Source: Luteibacter mycovicinus
Lineage (GTDB): Bacteria > Pseudomonadota > Gammaproteobacteria > Xanthomonadales > Rhodanobacteraceae
Direction: 5' to 3'
Assembly: GCF_000745235.1 (NCBI RefSeq)
Contig: NZ_JQNL01000001.1
Span: 2,686,501 to 2,750,500, forward strand
DNA: 64,000 bases
A program made the translations under genes and the position numbers. The notes under the pieces were generated by a model. The model was not told the DNA's origin. It did no database searches and was given only the letters and a program-made list of their open reading frames with translations. Below, piece after piece: positions 38,101 through 47,097 of the stretch. The stretch's first letter is position 1, and each line of letters opens with the position of its first letter.

Positions 38101-38380
38101 CCGCGCCTGCCTGCTTCGCTTCCGTCCGATCATGATGACCACGGCGGCGGCGCTGCTCGGCGCGCTGCCGCTGGCACTGGGCAACGGTATCGGCTCGGAA
38201 CTGCGCAAGCCGCTGGGTGTGTCGATCGTCGGCGGCCTGCTGCTTTCGCAGCTGGTCACGTTGTACACCACGCCGGTCATCTACCTCTACATGGAGCGGT
38301 TCTCCGACTGGCTGGCGGAGCGCAAGCGACAACGCGCCCTGGCACTGGAAGCCTCGCAGGCCCGGCCGGCGAGCCGATGA
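35132..38380 (+). CDS. mdtB: RND multidrug efflux permease, MdtB-like
   Basis: A 1082-residue inner-membrane proton/drug antiporter with 12 membrane segments and two large periplasmic domains. RND signatures include FIRRPIATSLLMVAVLLLG, QYPGASASTMAALITTPLE and, in segment 4, VATGFVVDDAIVMIENI with the paired Asp of the proton relay; the C-terminal half has GIVKKNAIMMIDFAIEA. GTG start with AGGA eight bases upstream. It follows mdtA by 71 bases and precedes a second permease, so the working pump is probably a mixed trimer as in MdtBC. Drug range is unknown. Confidence 0.94.
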   Translation: MGFSTLFIRRPIATSLLMVAVLLLGILGYRQLPVSALPEIDAPSLVVTTQYPGASASTMAALITTPLERNFGQISGLASMSSDSSAGLSTIILQFNMDRDIDIAAQDVQAAINQARGTLPNNLPYPPVYNRVNPADAPIMTLMLTSDSLPLRDVNNYADSIIAQKLAQVQGVGLVSIAGNVRPAVRIQVNPAQLANLGLTMEDVRSSLTEANVNAPKGTLNGKTQSYSIGTNDQLADAADYKGTIISYKNGAPVRLSDVANVIDGVENDQLAAWANGKPAVLLDIRRQPGANIVQTVQSIRQTIPDLQKVLPADVHLKVFSDRTITIRASVEDVQFTLILTICLVVAVIFVFLRRLWATVIPSVAVPLSLMGTFGVMSFAGMSLDNLSLMALAVATGFVVDDAIVMIENIVRYIEQGQDAKTAAEVGAKEIGFTVLSLTVSLVAVFLPLLLMPGVTGRLFHEFAWVLTIAVIISMLVSLTLTPMMCAYLLKADELPDAEDAHEHAAASGKHNAWSRIVEGYGSSLDWVLDHRPLTMIVAALTVALTVVLYIVIPKGLLPEQDTGMITAVVQADQNVAFPQMEVRTKAVADALAKDPAVAGVAAFIGAGSINPTLNQGQLSLVLKDRGDREALDTVLPRLQRAASGIAGVALYLKPVQDVTLDTQVSATEYQYSLSDVSSTELAGYAQQMTSALRKRKELADVDNNLADQGTALKLTIDRDSASRLGVPVQTIDDTLYDAYGQRQISTIFTQLNQYRVVLEVAPEFRNSNDLLNKLTVRGNGNGALTGSNATSFGQLASSNSATPSGIGNTGNVGFQVGAGGNIPIASLASAVVTTAPLVVSHLQQLPAVTISFNLAPGESLSSAVDAIHEVEQQLNFPPQVRGQFIGKAAEFSSSVGDEVLLLLASIIVIYIVLGVLYESYIHPLTIISTLPPAGVGALLALILCGMSLSVDGIVGIVLLIGIVKKNAIMMIDFAIEAKRTGLNAHDAIRRACLLRFRPIMMTTAAALLGALPLALGNGIGSELRKPLGVSIVGGLLLSQLVTLYTTPVIYLYMERFSDWLAERKRQRALALEASQARPASR

Positions 38381-38412
38381 CGCCAGGCTTCGAAGCCCCT
38401 GGAAACCCCCTT

Positions 38413-38449
38413 TTTCGCCGGACGGTTCGCCGCCCGGCGAAACCTTTTT
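38413..38449 (+). terminator. terminator-like hairpin between mdtB and mdtC
   Basis: TTTCGCCGG (38413-38421) and CCGGCGAAA (38434-38442) form a perfect 9-bp stem with a 12-base loop, followed by CCTTTTTCC. This looks like a Rho-independent terminator inside the operon and could lower mdtC relative to mdtB unless read through. Confidence 0.65.
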
Positions 38450-38513
38450 CCGGATGGCGCGTTAGGAACGGATCACTCCGCGCCATCCCGAGCACGATGT
38501 CCCGTTCCCATCC

Positions 38514-41500
38514 ATGAATATCTCCGGTCCGTTCATCCGTCGTCCCATCGGTACATCGCTCCTGGCGATCGGTATCTTCGTGATCGGCGTCATCTGTTAT
38601 TCGCTGCTCGGCGTGGCCGCGCTGCCGAACATCCAGTTCCCGGCGATCTTCGTCCAGGCGCAGCAGTCGGGTGCGGACGCCAGTACGATGGCATCGACGG
38701 TAGCCGCGCCGCTGGAACGCCACCTGGGCCAGGTGCCCGGTGTGGAGTCGATGCGGTCGAACAGCTCCGAGGGCAGCAGCTTCGTGCTGCTGTTTTTCCA
38801 GAACGGCACCAATATCGATGCCGCGGCACGCGACGTTCAGTCCGCGATCAATGCCGCCCAGCCGGACCTGCCCAGCGGGTTGCTGAATGCGCCGTCGTAC
38901 CAGAAGGCCAATCCCAACGACGATCCGGTGATCGTGCTGGCGCTGACATCGGACACCGTCGCGCCCACCGCTCTCTACAACGTCGCCGACTCCATCCTCG
39001 CCCAGCGCCTTCGCCAGCAGGAAGGCATCGCCTCGGTGGACATCGCGGGCAGTGCGACGCCCGCGATCCGTGTCGACGTCAACCTTCGCGCGCTCAACGC
39101 CATGGGCCTGTCGCCGGATCAGCTGCGTAATGCGCTCACCGCGGCCAACGTCACCTCACCGCAGGGCTTCCTTTCGGACGGCAAGACGACCATGGCGGTG
39201 ACCGCCACCGACTCACTACATACGGCGGAGGAGTTCGGCAAGCTGATCATCGGCGTGAACAACAGCGTGCCGATCCGCCTTTCCGACGTGGCCAAGGTAT
39301 ACGACGGCCAGCAGGACGCGTACCAGGCGGCGTGGTTCAACGGACGCCCCGGTATCCTGATGTACGTGTTCCGCAAGTCGGACGCGAACGTCATCGACAC
39401 CGTGGATCGCATCAAGGCGCAGATCCCCACGATGCAGACCTGGCTTCCCGCCGGTGTCCAGCTGCATTCGTTCTTCGATGGCACGCCCACGATCCGCGCG
39501 TCGCTGCACGAAGTACAGGCGACGCTGCTGATCAGTCTCGCCATGGTGATCATGACCATGGCGCTGTTCCTGCGCCGACTGGCACCGACGGTGATCGCCG
39601 GGCTTGCCGTGCCGCTGTCGCTGGCCGGCGCGTTCGTCGTGATGTATGCGTTCGGATACACGCTGAACAACCTGACGCTGCTGGCGCTGGTCATCGCGAT
39701 CGGCTTCGTCGTCGATGACGCCATCGTCGTGATCGAAAACGTCATCCGTCATATGGACGAAGGGATTCCCCGATTCGAGGCCGCGTTGCTCGGTGCGCGC
39801 GAAATCGGTTTTACCATCGTTTCGATTACCGGCTCGCTGGTCGCGGTATTCATTCCGCTGCTGCTCGCGCCGGGCATCATCGGCATGTTCTTCAAGGAGT
39901 TCACGGTCACGCTGGTGGCGGCGATTCTCGTCTCCGCCGTGATCTCGCTGACGCTGACACCCTCGTTGTGCGCGCATTTTCTCACCGCGCATAAAAACGA
40001 CGAGCCGGAGTCGAAGTTCGGGCTGGCTCTCGAGCGCATGCACGAGCGCATGGTCGGCGTCTACCGCCGTGCGCTCGACTGGACCTTGCGTCACGCCTTG
40101 CTGATGGCTCTCACGCCGTTGGTGCTGATCGGCATCACGATCGTCCTCTTCGGCATGGTGAAGGGCGGCTTTTTCCCGCCCCAGGACACCGGGCTCATCG
40201 GTGCGCGTGCGACATCCAGCTCCACCGTGTCGTTCGGTGAGATGCAGACGCGCCAGGCCAGACTGACGACCATGCTGCTCGACGATCCGGACGTGAAGGC
40301 CGTGGGCTCGCGCCTGGGTACGAGCCGCACGGGTTCCACCGGTCAGTTCAATATCGAGCTGAAGACGGTGGCCGAGGGCCGCAAGGGTACGACGTTCGAC
40401 GTGCTCGACCGTCTCTCCGCGGCGGCGAACAAATACCCCGATCTCAACCTGCGGCTCCGTCCGATCCAGGACCTGCCGACCGGTGGCGGTGGCGGTTCGA
40501 CGCAGGGCGGTCAGTATTCGGTGTCGCTGAAGGGCAACGACATCGTCGAACTGCAGACCTGGCTGCCGAAGCTGGTCGATGCGCTGAAGAAGAACAAGAT
40601 GCTGACCGACGTGGGCAGCGACATCGACGCGCAGGGCCTGCGTCAGAACATGGTGATCGACCGAGACACGGCGTCCCGCCTCGGCGTGTCGATCGGCAAC
40701 ATCGACGGGGCGCTGTACAACGCCTTCGGCCAGCGCGCGGTATCCACGATCTATTCGGATATCAACCAGTACCGGGTGATCGTCAACTCGCTGCCGCAGT
40801 TCGCGGCGACCCCGGAAGCGCTCAACCAGATCTACGTGCGTTCCGACAACGGCGCGATGGTGCCGATGTCCGCCGTGACGAAGCAGGAGGCGGGCCTCGC
40901 GCCCAGCCAGATCGTGCACGAGGATCAGTACACGAGCATGGGCGTCAGCTTCAATCTCGCGCCCAACGTCAGCATGGGTGAGGCGATGGAGATCATCCAG
41001 AAGACGATCGACGGCATGCGCATGCCGGGCGATATCCGTCTGGATACCGGCAGCGACTTCCGGCGCTTTCAGCAGTCGCAGAGCGATATGCCGCTGCTGA
41101 TTCTTGCCGCGATCGTCGTGGTGTATCTGCTGATGGGCATGCTTTACGAGAGCCTGATCCATCCGGTGACGATCATCTCCACGCTGCCGGCCGCGGGTGT
41201 GGGGGCACTGGCCGCGCTCGTGATCACCGATACCGAACTGTCCGTGGTGGCGATGATCGCGCTGGTGCTGCTGATCGGTATCGTCAAGAAGAACGCGATC
41301 ATGATGATCGACTTCGCCCTGGTCGCCGAGCGCGAGCATCACCTCACCTCGAAGGAGGCGATCCGTGAGGCCTGCCTGGTGCGCTTCCGTCCGATCATGA
41401 TGACCACGATGGTCGCCATTCTGGCGGCGCTTCCGCTGGCGATCGGCCTGGGCGAGGGTTCGGAACTGCGTCGCCCGCTGGGTATCGCGATGATCGGCGG

Positions 41501-41636
41501 TTTGCTGATTTCGCAGAGCCTGACCCTGTTGTCGACGCCGGCGTTGTACGTGATCTTCGCTTGCCTGTCGGAGCGTTGGAAAGCGCGTAAGGCACGTCGG
41601 AAAGCCCGGCGGCTCGCGCTCGATACCGGCGCGTAA
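38514..41636 (+). CDS. mdtC: RND multidrug efflux permease, MdtC-like
   Basis: A 1040-residue RND permease, paralogous to the gene upstream. It starts MNISGPFIRRPIGTSLLAIG, has the proton-relay motif VIAIGFVVDDAIVVIENVI and GIVKKNAIMMIDFALVAE, and GGGGGSTQGGQYSV in the second periplasmic loop. With MdtA and MdtB it should form a three-component drug efflux pump. It sits 133 bases after mdtB, across a hairpin with a T tract; ribosome site is weak. No BaeSR-type regulator is adjacent. Confidence 0.93.
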   Translation: MNISGPFIRRPIGTSLLAIGIFVIGVICYSLLGVAALPNIQFPAIFVQAQQSGADASTMASTVAAPLERHLGQVPGVESMRSNSSEGSSFVLLFFQNGTNIDAAARDVQSAINAAQPDLPSGLLNAPSYQKANPNDDPVIVLALTSDTVAPTALYNVADSILAQRLRQQEGIASVDIAGSATPAIRVDVNLRALNAMGLSPDQLRNALTAANVTSPQGFLSDGKTTMAVTATDSLHTAEEFGKLIIGVNNSVPIRLSDVAKVYDGQQDAYQAAWFNGRPGILMYVFRKSDANVIDTVDRIKAQIPTMQTWLPAGVQLHSFFDGTPTIRASLHEVQATLLISLAMVIMTMALFLRRLAPTVIAGLAVPLSLAGAFVVMYAFGYTLNNLTLLALVIAIGFVVDDAIVVIENVIRHMDEGIPRFEAALLGAREIGFTIVSITGSLVAVFIPLLLAPGIIGMFFKEFTVTLVAAILVSAVISLTLTPSLCAHFLTAHKNDEPESKFGLALERMHERMVGVYRRALDWTLRHALLMALTPLVLIGITIVLFGMVKGGFFPPQDTGLIGARATSSSTVSFGEMQTRQARLTTMLLDDPDVKAVGSRLGTSRTGSTGQFNIELKTVAEGRKGTTFDVLDRLSAAANKYPDLNLRLRPIQDLPTGGGGGSTQGGQYSVSLKGNDIVELQTWLPKLVDALKKNKMLTDVGSDIDAQGLRQNMVIDRDTASRLGVSIGNIDGALYNAFGQRAVSTIYSDINQYRVIVNSLPQFAATPEALNQIYVRSDNGAMVPMSAVTKQEAGLAPSQIVHEDQYTSMGVSFNLAPNVSMGEAMEIIQKTIDGMRMPGDIRLDTGSDFRRFQQSQSDMPLLILAAIVVVYLLMGMLYESLIHPVTIISTLPAAGVGALAALVITDTELSVVAMIALVLLIGIVKKNAIMMIDFALVAEREHHLTSKEAIREACLVRFRPIMMTTMVAILAALPLAIGLGEGSELRRPLGIAMIGGLLISQSLTLLSTPALYVIFACLSERWKARKARRKARRLALDTGA

Positions 41637-41640
41637 CGCA

Positions 41641-41780
41641 TCGCCAGGAGGGTGGCTCCCACGGGAGCACGGACGCGTCTCCACTGGCTCGCCGCAGACG
41701 GGTGGCGTGCAGGCCTGCTGGCGACAGGGGCGGGTGTCAGTCGGACAGCCTGCGGTGGCGCCCGGGCCTGTTGGCGATAG
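41641..41780. repeat. short repeats in the mdtC-icd gap
   Basis: The 256-base gap contains a small palindrome with GCTCCC/GGGAGC (about 41656-41669), resembling dispersed GGGAGCCACCCT-type elements, and two 16-base direct repeats, GGCCTGCTGGCGACAG (41712) and GGCCTGTTGGCGATAG (41765), differing at two positions. They look like worn REP units. The icd promoter must lie here too but is not clear. Confidence 0.4.
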
Positions 41781-41859
41781 TCGCCCAATCGGGCCACAAT
41801 GGTCCGGTTTCCCGCTCGCCGGTGCGCCCCTTGAGGCTTGCGCCGGCCAGCCCCCATGA

Positions 41860-44130
<2,271 letters not shown>

Positions 44131-44134
44131 TCAT

Positions 44135-44162
44135 GTAGGAGCGGCCTCTGGCCGCGAAACGC
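44135..44162. repeat. REP-like unit after icd
   Basis: TGTAGGAGCGGCCTCTGGCC followed by GCGAAACG begins five bases after the icd stop. It is a single copy of a REP-like palindrome related to those at 8997 and 25394, and resembles REP units described in Pseudomonas. Confidence 0.6.
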
Positions 44163-44203
44163 ACGGGCCCCGGTCGTCATGACGACCGGGGCCCGTTTTT
44201 TTA
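44163..44203 (+). terminator. Rho-independent terminator of icd
   Basis: A perfect 34-base palindrome (44163-44196) can form a stem of up to 15-16 bp and is followed directly by a run of seven T residues to 44202. It is one of the strongest intrinsic terminators in the window. Confidence 0.95.
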
Positions 44204-44249
44204 TACACGGCCGACGTCTGACGACGCGGCAGTCACTGATCGCCAGACC

Positions 44250-45197
44250 TCAGCTATCCGACGCCTGCTTCAGTGCGTCCAGCTGCTCGCTGGACAGCGT
44301 GAGCTCCGCGGCCTTCGCCAGTTCCGCCAACTGCTCCACCGTCGTTGCGCTGGCAATGGCGGCAGCAATGGAAGGCTGCGCCATCACCCAGGCGAGCGCC
44401 ACCTGCGCGGGCTTTGCGCTGTGGGCTTCGGCAACCTGATCCAGCGCGGCAAGGACGCGATAGCCCCGGTCGTTGAGGTAAGCCTTGACCTTGCCGCCGC
44501 GTGCCTTGCTCTTGCTCAGATCCGCTTCGCTGCGGTACTTGCCGCTGAGGAACCCGCTGGCCAGCGAGTAGTAGCTGATCACTCCAACGCGCTCCCTGAC
44601 GCAGAGCGGTTGCAGAGCGCTTTCGAACCCCGCGCGATCCATCAGGTTGTATTCGGGCTGCAGCGATTCGTAGCGTGAAAGGCCTTTTTCCTCGCTCGTC
44701 TTCAATGCATCGTCCAGGCGCGCCGCTTCGAAATTGGATGCGCCGATGACGCGTACCTTGCCCGCCTGCACGAGGTCGTCGAACGCGCGCAGGGTTTCCT
44801 CCAGCGGCACCTTCGGATCGTCTTCATGCGCCTGATACAGATCGATGTGATCGGTCTGAAGCCGACGCAGCGAATCCTCCACCGCCTCTTTGATGTTGAC
44901 CGGGGACAGGCCAGGATAGCGGTCCCATTTAGCCACCTTGGTCGCTATCAGCACCTTGTCACGCTTGCCCGATTGTTTCAGCCAGCGGCCGATGATGGCT
45001 TCCGACTCGCCTCCTTCGTTACCCTCGACCCAGCGCGAATAGACGTCCGCCGTGTCGATCAGGTTGAGCCCGTGATCGACGAACGCGTCCAGCAGTTCGA
45101 ACGAGCGCGCTTCGTCCGCACTCCAGCCGAACACGTTGCCACCGAACGCCAGTGGCGCGACCTGCAGGGACGAGCGTCCCAGTTGACGATGCTTCAT
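44250..45197 (-). CDS. aldo/keto reductase
   Basis: A 315-residue aldo/keto reductase with MKHRQLGRSSLQVAPLAFGG, catalytic Asp and Tyr in LIDTADVYSRW, Lys in IATKVAKW, and His in YQAHEDDP. The C-terminal region has SATTVEQLAELAKA. The ATG at 45197 gives the normal start; the upstream extension is not conserved in kind. It is preceded on the same strand by a small unknown ORF and is probably controlled from that region, next to a divergent LysR gene. Substrate unknown. Confidence 0.92.
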   Translation of the reverse strand: MKHRQLGRSSLQVAPLAFGGNVFGWSADEARSFELLDAFVDHGLNLIDTADVYSRWVEGNEGGESEAIIGRWLKQSGKRDKVLIATKVAKWDRYPGLSPVNIKEAVEDSLRRLQTDHIDLYQAHEDDPKVPLEETLRAFDDLVQAGKVRVIGASNFEAARLDDALKTSEEKGLSRYESLQPEYNLMDRAGFESALQPLCVRERVGVISYYSLASGFLSGKYRSEADLSKSKARGGKVKAYLNDRGYRVLAALDQVAEAHSAKPAQVALAWVMAQPSIAAAIASATTVEQLAELAKAAELTLSSEQLDALKQASDS

Positions 45198-45261
45198 GCG
45201 TCTCTCCGATGTGGGCGGAAACCCCCATGGTGAAGCACGCAAGGTTCACGTGATGTGTCGG

Positions 45262-45459
45262 TCAGCAGCAGGTGGGGCACGCGGCGTGCACCGCGGTTGC
45301 GTCGACGGTTCGGGGCCATTCCTTTCGCGGACGGGCGACCGGCGCCGGGGCCCCTGCACCTGCCTGCGGCGTCGGCTCATCGCGACCCAGGCGCATGACC
45401 AGATCGCGGTCCACGATGTGACCGTGCATGAAGGCGAGGCCGGTGAAGATCGATGCCAT
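45262..45459 (-). CDS. small hypothetical protein with C-terminal CPTCC
   Basis: A 65-residue ORF beginning MASIFTGLAFMHGHIVDRD, with a Pro/Ala/Arg-rich middle and ending in CPTCC. GGAG eight bases before the ATG supports translation. It lies between the divergent LysR gene and the aldo/keto reductase. The cysteine-rich end could bind a metal or form a redox pair. No family recognised; real coding status is uncertain. Confidence 0.5.
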   Translation of the reverse strand: MASIFTGLAFMHGHIVDRDLVMRLGRDEPTPQAGAGAPAPVARPRKEWPRTVDATAVHAACPTCC

Positions 45460-45579
45460 GAGAGTGCTCCCGTGCGGTGGAGTCGCAACCCCTTGCGACT
45501 ATCAGTGAGCTAAAGGGTGCCCGTTCCGCAAGACGCCAAAAAGCGATATGTTTGCAACCCGGCCTTGAGGAAAATTCAC

Positions 45580-46488
45580 ATGTCCCGCCTCCCGCTCGGT
45601 CTGCTTCAGGGGTTCGTCCTGGTCGCCCGCACGGGCAAGCTGTCGCGCGCCGCGGAACAGCTGAACCTCACGGTCAGTGCGTTGAGCCATCAGATCCGCA
45701 ATCTGGAGGAGCGTCTCGGGCGGTCGCTGTTCGACCGGGGTCCGCGCGGCGTGACCCTCACGGCGGATGGCGCCCATCTGCTCGATGCGATCGGCCATCA
45801 TTTCGAGGGAATCGAGCACGCGCTCAATCGTTATGAGAGTCGCCACGAGGACGCCGTGACGCTCAGCGTGATGCCTTCCGTGGCCTCGAGCTGGCTCGTA
45901 CCGCGTCTGCCGAAACTGGTGGGCGCGCATCCCGAACTGGAGCTCAGCCTCTCGTCATCCGTCTCGGTGGTCGATTTCGATCGCGAGCCGGCGATCGACG
46001 TGGCGTTCCGCTACGGGCTCGGGTCATGGCCGCGTACGAAGTCGGATCGTCTGTTCGGCGAGTACATCGTTCCGATCGCCAGTCCGTCGCTGGTGCGCAA
46101 GATGGGCGGCCTGCCGGACGTGTCGCTGGCAGGCTGGCCGCTGCTGGGCGATCCGTCGGGTCGATGGAACGACTGGGCCGAGGCGTTCGGCATGCCACTG
46201 CCTTCCCGATATGTCGCCCGCTTCGACAATACCGAGCACCTGCAGCGCGCGGTGCTCGAAGGCATGGGCGTCGCGCTTGGACGTCTGGTCATGGCGCGGT
46301 CGCTGATCGAGTGCGGCGCGCTGACCGTGTTGTGCAAGGAGCGGCTGCGCGTGGCGGAAGCGTATTACCTCGTGTATCCGAAGCGGTCCGAGTCACACAG
46401 TGGCGTAGGGCGCTTCCGCGAATGGTTGTTGGGCGAGGCGCGTGAGTATGAGGCCCGAATCACCGACGCCGCCCCGCTACCGGCGTAG
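45580..46488 (+). CDS. LysR-family transcriptional regulator (GcvA-like)
   Basis: A 302-residue regulator: the N-terminal winged helix (GLLQGFVLVARTGKLSRAAEQLNLTVSALSHQIRNLEERLG) and a periplasmic-binding-like effector domain with DVAFRYGLGSWP, as in the GcvA/AmpR subgroup. The ATG at 45580 has TGAGGA upstream; the frame is open for 21 more codons. It is divergent from the small ORF and aldo/keto reductase, which are its likely targets. The effector is unknown. Confidence 0.92.
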   Translation: MSRLPLGLLQGFVLVARTGKLSRAAEQLNLTVSALSHQIRNLEERLGRSLFDRGPRGVTLTADGAHLLDAIGHHFEGIEHALNRYESRHEDAVTLSVMPSVASSWLVPRLPKLVGAHPELELSLSSSVSVVDFDREPAIDVAFRYGLGSWPRTKSDRLFGEYIVPIASPSLVRKMGGLPDVSLAGWPLLGDPSGRWNDWAEAFGMPLPSRYVARFDNTEHLQRAVLEGMGVALGRLVMARSLIECGALTVLCKERLRVAEAYYLVYPKRSESHSGVGRFREWLLGEAREYEARITDAAPLPA

Positions 46489-46503
46489 GAACGTCGCCAC
46501 CCC

Positions 46504-46533
46504 TTGACCGATCTTCGCTGCGGCGCGACAATT
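46504..46533 (+). promoter_or_regulatory. mgtA: sigma-70 promoter of the mgtA leader
   Basis: TTGACC (46504-46509) and GACAAT (46527-46532) are 17 bases apart, a good sigma-70 promoter. Transcription would start near 46539, giving a leader of about 560 bases before mgtA. Confidence 0.6.
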
Positions 46534-46539
46534 GCCCGG

Positions 46540-46764
46540 CTACCGAGCCGTCTCAGGTTCGGCTGGCACCCTTCTTAGCTTACCCAGGCATATGGACGTC
46601 TACCCTAGTCGACGCGCCGGCTCCCGCACGCATCGGGTCCCGGCGCTGGCAAACAACAACGCCTACGGCGACCGTACCCGGTCGGCCGGCGCTTTCCTCC
46701 GCTAGGGAAAGTCCGGCTCTCCCCGGTCGGAAGCCGTGAGCTTCCGCTATCCGAGGATTGAGCC
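46540..46764 (+). promoter_or_regulatory. mgtA: highly structured mgtA leader RNA, candidate cis-regulator
   Basis: About 225 bases hold five successive hairpins: 46546-46564; an interrupted 11-bp stem at 46614-46646; CGACCG/CGGTCG at 46669-46684; a nested stem at 46685-46717 (GCCGG/CCGGC outside TTTCC/GGAAA); and GGAAGC/GCTTCC at 46729-46745. A single-stranded AAACAACAAC linker lies at 46651-46660. It does not match the M-box, yybP-ykoY or cobalamin riboswitches as I know them. Because it precedes a magnesium transporter it may sense Mg2+; that is inference. Confidence 0.6.
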
Positions 46765-46938
46765 ATGAACCTCCAGATCGAAAAGACCGGCCCGCGCATG
46801 TTCGGTCGCCGTCTCGCTTTTGCTCTCGCCCGCCGTCGTGGCGCTGCCTCCGCCCCGGCCAAGCGCACGATCACCGTGCCGCGTCCGCTGGAACTTGCGG
46901 AAAGCCAGGCGAAACCGGCTGACGTCAAACTCCCGTAA
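46765..46938 (+). CDS. 57-residue ORF in the mgtA leader
   Basis: A small basic protein or leader peptide beginning MNLQIEKTGPRMFGRRLAF, with an Arg-rich middle and a Pro-rich C-terminal half ending VKLP. It has a strong ribosome site (GAGGATTGAG) and starts 20 bases after the last leader hairpin. Proline codons in leader peptides sense Mg2+ or proline in the mgtA leader of Salmonella (MgtL), so a similar role is possible. No homology is claimed. Confidence 0.6.
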   Translation: MNLQIEKTGPRMFGRRLAFALARRRGAASAPAKRTITVPRPLELAESQAKPADVKLP

Positions 46939-46940
46939 CG

Positions 46941-47042
46941 ATGAACAGCGACATAGACACTACGGCGCGGCTTACGCCGTTCCTCACGTTTACCCGGAAC
47001 ACCGAACGTCGGCTCCGCGCCGGCGCGCACGCCTTCAGCTAA
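46941..47042 (+). CDS. 33-residue ORF in the mgtA leader
   Basis: A short ORF, MNSDIDTTARLTPFLTFTRN and on to AGAHAFS, starts two bases after the stop of the 57-residue ORF and ends 55 bases before mgtA. It has no ribosome site of its own, so translation would be by reinitiation. Together with the previous ORF it forms a tandem leader. Coding status is uncertain. Confidence 0.4.
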   Translation: MNSDIDTTARLTPFLTFTRNTERRLRAGAHAFS

Positions 47043-47097
47043 GCGCTGAGAGCCGCCCGCGCCCTACCGGACACCGCGTCCGGAAAGGCAGCGAGTC

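Noticed and set aside
35126..38332. 1068-codon open frame on the minus strand opposite mdtB
   Set aside because: Shadow of mdtB: high-GC codon use leaves the opposite strand open. Its composition is His/Arg/Asp/Gln-rich, without domains.
46540..46764. M-box, yybP-ykoY or cobalamin riboswitch class for the mgtA leader
   Set aside because: None of the conserved core blocks of these classes could be found by eye; a covariance search would be needed to exclude a distant member.
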